Below are positions 60,601 through 64,000 of a stretch of DNA of 64,000 nucleotides, piece by piece. Every line of letters starts with the position of its first letter. Position 1 is the stretch's first letter. The stretch spans positions 6,634,001-6,698,000 of the forward strand of contig NC_058153.1 of assembly GCF_011075055.1 (NCBI RefSeq), written 5' to 3'. The notes beneath the pieces are model-generated. The model made no database searches. It saw nothing but the letters and a program-made list of their open reading frames with translations, and was not told where the DNA came from. Source of the stretch: Mangifera indica. Taxonomy: Eukaryota; Streptophyta; Magnoliopsida; Sapindales; Anacardiaceae. A program made the position numbers and the translations under genes.

Positions 60601-61784
60601 ACTTTTATGTTTCACGTAAAAAAAGAGAGCAAAGTCAAAAGAGGCAATCGGTGAAAGAAAGGCAGGAGGAAGCTATAGATTTGGAAATCCAAGGAAAGCG
60701 AAGTCAAAGGAGGCAATTGGTAATAGGAAAGGAAAGTGGGAGCTAGAGATTTACAAATCCTAGTTGGCATCACTCAAGGACAAAATTGCAAAAAAAAAAA
60801 ACCAAGGAAGAAAGGGGAAAGCATAGGAGAATTTGCAAAAAGAAAGAAGACCAAAAGGAGAGTGTTGGCCTCTTGAATGTCATGCAAATTGTTTAATTAT
60901 ACAATTCCATTGCGATGAGAATAGTTCAAACAATAGTTTGATTGTACTGGAAATAATTTTGGCCATTGTAGCATGGATAATAAATAAATACAAGCAGTCA
61001 TTTATCTTCCAAAATGTGGTTACATTGTTCCATAGTTGTTGTGTGTGTGTGGCTAGATTTTGATTTAATTTAGGCACAATTTCCAAATTTTTAACCTTGA
61101 AGACAAGGTGAAATAGGTTGAGTGATAGACCACTCAAGATATATATACAAAGAAGAAAACGAGCATCTGAAGTAGGAAAAGAATTGAAGGATAAAACAAT
61201 TATAAGAGAAGGCTACATGGCAACAGGGGAGAAAAAGGGAATATTATGATGAATTGGAAGGAATATAAGCAAGGAGTGACGCTTGTTAGAGGGATATGAT
61301 TACTTTTTAGAAACTTTGTATTAGGGAGGATATTGACTTCTCGAATAGTTGAAGTAGAGTTTGAATTGGTTGTTACCATCAACTTACAACATATATAATA
61401 TTTGATTTCCCCATACAATTCTTTGTGCTTGTGAATTTGGTTTTTGTGTTTGTTTAGCTGAGTTTTACATAATCATTCAATAGTGATTTATCAACATGTT
61501 CATAGAATGTCAAATAAATAATGCTAAAAATTGCAAACAACTTACTTGATCACCAATGTTGAGGGGCACAACATCACCAACAACGATATCATATATTGAG
61601 GCTTCTATTCTTCTACCGCCTCTAATGACCTAGAACACTACACCTATAAAGATAAAAATTGAAGAAAAACAATATCCACCATCAAGAAGTATATTAGCCA
61701 TTCAAGAATTTACCTCCATATGTATGTTTCGCTTCTCCTCATTAAGGTTTTGGAATTGAAGAGATTGTCGATAATCACTTATAG
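43289..61784 (-). CDS. ACA10-like: ACA10-like Ca2+-ATPase, copy B (5' exons outside window)
   Basis: Same gene structure as copy A. Exons 8-33, 5' to 3': 61714-61784, 61546-61629, 54478-54555, 54327-54398, 52713-52796, 52547-52629, 52327-52435, 52176-52231, 51941-51983, 51788-51871, 51353-51487, 51179-51247, 50996-51094, 49998-50108, 49494-49664, 48620-48679, 46931-47095, 46695-46811, 46097-46195, 45473-45610, 45279-45379, 44679-44724, 44416-44550, 43952-44059, 43775-43866, 43289-43409. All lengths keep the frame and all boundaries are GT-AG. The phosphorylation motif is DKTGT, and the stop is at 43289-43291. By family knowledge it pumps Ca2+ out across the plasma membrane, driven by ATP. One serious oddity is PEELP for PEGLP in M4. 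Exons 1-7, with the calmodulin site, must lie beyond 64,000. Confidence 0.88.
46097..51871 (-). CDS. ACA10-like: Copy B exons 17-26: P and N domains
   Basis: Exon 17 has [15 protein letters not shown] with the invariant motif intact. Exon 22 reads [18 protein letters not shown], exon 23 [15 protein letters not shown] (Val where A has Asp), exon 24 [19 protein letters not shown], exon 25 [16 protein letters not shown], exon 26 [20 protein letters not shown] with a normal GTTAGT donor. No stop or frameshift was found. Confidence 0.9.
47305..47512 (+). mobile_element. SINE-like segment in intron 23, copy B
   Basis: Counterpart of 11,838-12,045. The A-box-like GGTTGCGCTTAGTGGTAAAG is closer to the pol III consensus than in copy A. 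The B-box-like part (AAAGTTCAAAAATT) remains weak. Its presence in both copies dates it before the duplication. Confidence 0.35.
51941..52796 (-). CDS. ACA10-like: Copy B exons 12-16: M3-M4 with PEELP
   Basis: Exon 15 (52176-52231) encodes [19 protein letters not shown]. The Gly after the Ca2+-binding Glu is replaced by Glu (GAG against GGG in copy A). Exon 14 also differs from A at several residues ([20 protein letters not shown], then VAIIILTIG). Exons 12, 13 and 16 are ordinary. The frame is unbroken. Confidence 0.88.
52797..54326 (-). other. Intron 11 of copy B (shortened)
   Basis: About 1.5 kb against 2.6 kb in copy A. The join at about 52,950 fuses sequence equivalent to 17,481 with sequence equivalent to 18,584, sharing the bases AT. 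Otherwise it is colinear with A, and no gene was recognised. Confidence 0.75.
54327..61784 (-). CDS. ACA10-like: Copy B exons 8-11: actuator domain
   Basis: Exon 8 begins in phase with AISDYRQ, exon 9 gives [18 protein letters not shown], exon 10 VPADGIVIS and [11 protein letters not shown], exon 11 [18 protein letters not shown]. The actuator loop TGES is intact. The donor after exon 9 is CAA|GTAAGT, slightly weaker than CAG|GTAAGT in copy A. Intron 9 again holds the nested gypsy pair. Confidence 0.88.
54658..61493 (+). mobile_element. Outer Ty3/gypsy element in intron 9, copy B
   Basis: 5' LTR 54658-55043 and 3' LTR 61123-61493, with the same flanking GCATG/ACATG as copy A. The primer-binding site TGGTATCAAAGC at 55047-55058 is one base from the plant initiator-Met tRNA site (TGGTATCAGAGC), which supports the LTR end. 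The gag-integrase join and nested insertion are as in copy A. Confidence 0.8.
56643..61055 (+). mobile_element. Inner nested Ty3/gypsy element, copy B
   Basis: 5' LTR 56643-57089 and 3' LTR 60590-61055, starting TGTTAGGTCC. Contents match copy A: gag-like region from about 57,200 ([18 protein letters not shown] in one open frame here), degenerate protease, reverse transcriptase at about 59,110-59,520 with frameshifts, RNase H traces and the integrase tail at 60,289-60,483 ([12 protein letters not shown]). The left flank reads CATTT instead of GATTT, a later substitution. Inactive. Confidence 0.8.
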
Positions 61785-64000
61785 CTAACAAGGAACAAAG
61801 TAGTCAAGTTAGATAACATGACTTGTTTAAACTTAAGTTTACAAATAATGAACAACCTTGAGTTAAGTAAAGTACCTAGGGCAACTGTATCCATTACCTA
61901 TCAACTGGAAATATGTGGTAGCTCATATCTAGTATGCAACGTATTCAAAAGTAGAATCATATAAACACCCACCATCAAAATTGCTATGCCCTAATGTCAT
62001 CTATCTTGGTTAGAACTTCTTCACAACTAAATATGTTTCCATTTACATACTAATTCACAAAAGACACATTACATAATAATAATAACTACACATACTCAAG
62101 ACCAGTGTTCTAAAAGAAAAATATACAGATATACAAGTAGCTATAGGGGAATATGCAGAATGCAAGGTCAACATAAATCATAGTGTTCTAAAAGTATGAG
62201 CTTTTAGTGTGGGATATATATGACGTTGAACTCTCCAATCTTAATAGCTAGCTTTTAAAGTATGACTTATCTAAGGTTCATGTCATTTAATATCAGAGAT
62301 ATTATCATGACTCCTAATGCGACATAGGTGGTAATGTCGATGCTGAAGTGTTAATCCAGGGCTAGCTAGGAGCTAGTATACAGTCAGCTCGCATGGGGCG
62401 TCAAGGCTACAAAAGTGATGATATGTTAAGATTTGAAATGCATCGAATCCCATATTAGAAAGTATGAACTTTTAGTGTACGATTTATATGGTTTTAGACT
62501 CTCCAATAACAATAGCTAACTCTTAAAGTGTGGTTCTTCTAAAGTTCATATCATTATACATCTAAAACCATTGTTGAAATTTAATTTGAATCCTCAAACC
62601 ACTCTCAACAAGTGAATTTATATTAATAATAATAGTAATAATAAAATACATTACATCCAGCAAATTATATATCATAATTCTGTGAGCAAGAAATTTTTAT
62701 GACAAGGGTTTAGCTCAACAACCTTTGAATATCTTTTTTTTTTAGCATGTCTTGTACCCAAAACTACCTAGTCAACATAACTTCCATGTTTGAAGAATCA
62801 TTGTCCTTGAAACAACTACAAAGCGATGCCAATGGTACTAAAAGCTTCATTCAACCACTCCTAAGCTAGTGGATCACCTTGTATCTACAGTAGATACCTG
62901 AATTAATATATGCTACATCCACAAATGATAAAAGGTTTGGCTTTATCTAGTCTATTGAAAACATTTCGCTGACACAATTTTGGCAATTTTTCAAACCAAT
63001 CTATGTCAAGGACCCTTTTTTTAGCTATATATTACACAATTAAAGAAATATTTCCTATTACATAGTCCCGGATATTATTTAGGAAATATTTAATCAAATA
63101 TTATTTAGGATTATATTTAACTAGGAATGGTTAATTATATTGGAATAATATCTAGGAAAAGTTTGAGAATATTATGTAGGAATAATATTTGTTATTTAGG
63201 AACAACATTTATTTAAGGTCAAATAAGAGTGGCACAATAATTACCAATTGGGTTATGGTAATCAAATTGATTAGAACTAGATTTTTCATTTGGGCGGGAA
63301 AGCTCAAATATAGAAAATTAGCATTGTGTATGAGGAAAAAAGTTGTTATTCAAAAGAGTTTGTCAGAAGAGTAGCTCCATTGAGTTGTAATTCTAATTTT
63401 TTATTTCAACAAAGAGTTTAGCATTAATTTAATTGCCACATTTTTTTTCCCGCTTTCAATTCATCACAAACCCAAGAGTCTCATCATATTTGAAATTTAG
63501 ATGTTTGATTAGATTTTAGCTTATTTCAGTTAGATTCAGTTTAAATAATTAGATTTTTTATAAAAGTAAGAATTCAGATTCTACTGAAGATTTTTTGCCT
63601 TGTTTAGCACTTGGCTCAAATGTTTTATTCCTTATTATATCTTATATTTGACTAGTGAAAATTGAATTTATCCACCTAACTCCTGGGTTTTTTCCCCCTT
63701 GTAATTACTCTAGTCCTCTCCCCTTTCTTTAGGTCTCATCCATTCTTTCTCTCTTATTTCTTACCTACCTGTTCCGAATCACAAATAAATAGATTTAGAA
63801 ATTTTTCAGACCAACACATGTGAAATTAGTTAATCAACTAAAACTGACATGAATTAAACTTATCAACCCTAACCAATTGGCAATAGCACTAACCCTAATG
63901 GTCTCACACTTTCACACACAGAATACAATTTTTATGATGCAGCACCTGGATAATGAAATTTTCATGCAGTAATGCATCATAAAATCCTTGTGTGTGTGCA
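61785..64000 (-). other. Intron 7 of copy B, to the window edge
   Basis: Matches 27,388-29,600 of copy A. Exon 7 would follow about 350 bp past the edge. It contains a TRIM-like element and the possible decayed LTR near 63,000-63,400. No gene recognised. Confidence 0.7.
62184..62555 (+). mobile_element. TRIM-like miniature LTR element, copy B
   Basis: Counterpart of 27,787-28,157. The bases after the first terminal repeat read TAATATCAGAGA, keeping eight bases (TATCAGAG) of the initiator-Met primer site, a better match than in copy A. The core has no reading frame. Confidence 0.6.

Larger units (their letters stand above)
42713..64000. repeat. Large tandem duplication, unit B
   Basis: Direct repeat of 6,990-29,600, continuing past the right edge. 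It includes the ACA exons, introns, nested gypsy pair, TRIM-like and SINE-like segments in the same order and orientation. Differences from unit A include a deletion of about 1.1 kb in intron 11, a single last exon, and small insertions near 43,650 and 44,877-44,986. Confidence 0.93.

Overview
The window is nuclear DNA of a flowering plant, most likely a eudicot. It is AT-rich, has spliced genes with GT-AG introns, and carries plant-type LTR retrotransposons (Ty3/gypsy, Ty1/copia, a TRIM) plus small inverted-repeat elements. The species cannot be named from sequence alone. There is no operon structure and no prokaryotic signal.

Layout. (1) 1-1,235: intergenic, with a probable non-autonomous hAT element at 127-672. 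(2) 1,236-6,189, plus strand: an intact four-exon gene for a JmjC/cupin oxygenase of the NO66/RIOX type. (3) 7,573-33,410, minus strand: a 33-exon plasma-membrane-type autoinhibited Ca2+-ATPase gene (ACA8/9/10 clade, closest to ACA10), called copy A. (4) 33.4-42.7 kb: a repeat-rich spacer with an older LTR, a degenerate Ty1/copia element (34,478-40,716) and a fold-back Mutator-like element (41,376-42,090). (5) 43,289 to beyond 64,000, minus strand: copy B, a second ACA gene in direct tandem. Exons 8-33 are inside the window; exons 1-7 lie beyond the right edge.

The duplicated block starts near 6,990 in A and near 42,713 in B and runs past the end of the window. It includes the introns, a nested pair of Ty3/gypsy elements in intron 9, a TRIM-like element in intron 7 and a SINE-like segment in intron 23, so those insertions are older than the duplication. 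Divergence between the copies is patchy: some kilobase stretches are almost identical and nearby ones clearly differ, which suggests later gene conversion.

The most interesting result is that the copies carry different lesions. Copy A has a one-base insertion in exon 28 (stop after about 871 of about 1,067 residues), a T-to-S change in the invariant DKTGT phosphorylation motif, a GC splice donor after exon 26, a doubtful exon 5 acceptor and a duplicated last exon. Copy B keeps the reading frame through all 26 visible exons and has DKTGT, but has a G-to-E change in the membrane-domain PEGLP motif. Copy A looks like a pseudogene or truncated allele. Copy B may be the working copy, with a question over its ion site. 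I found no undescribed multi-gene system; the novelty is in the evolution of this tandem pair and the structure of its repeats.
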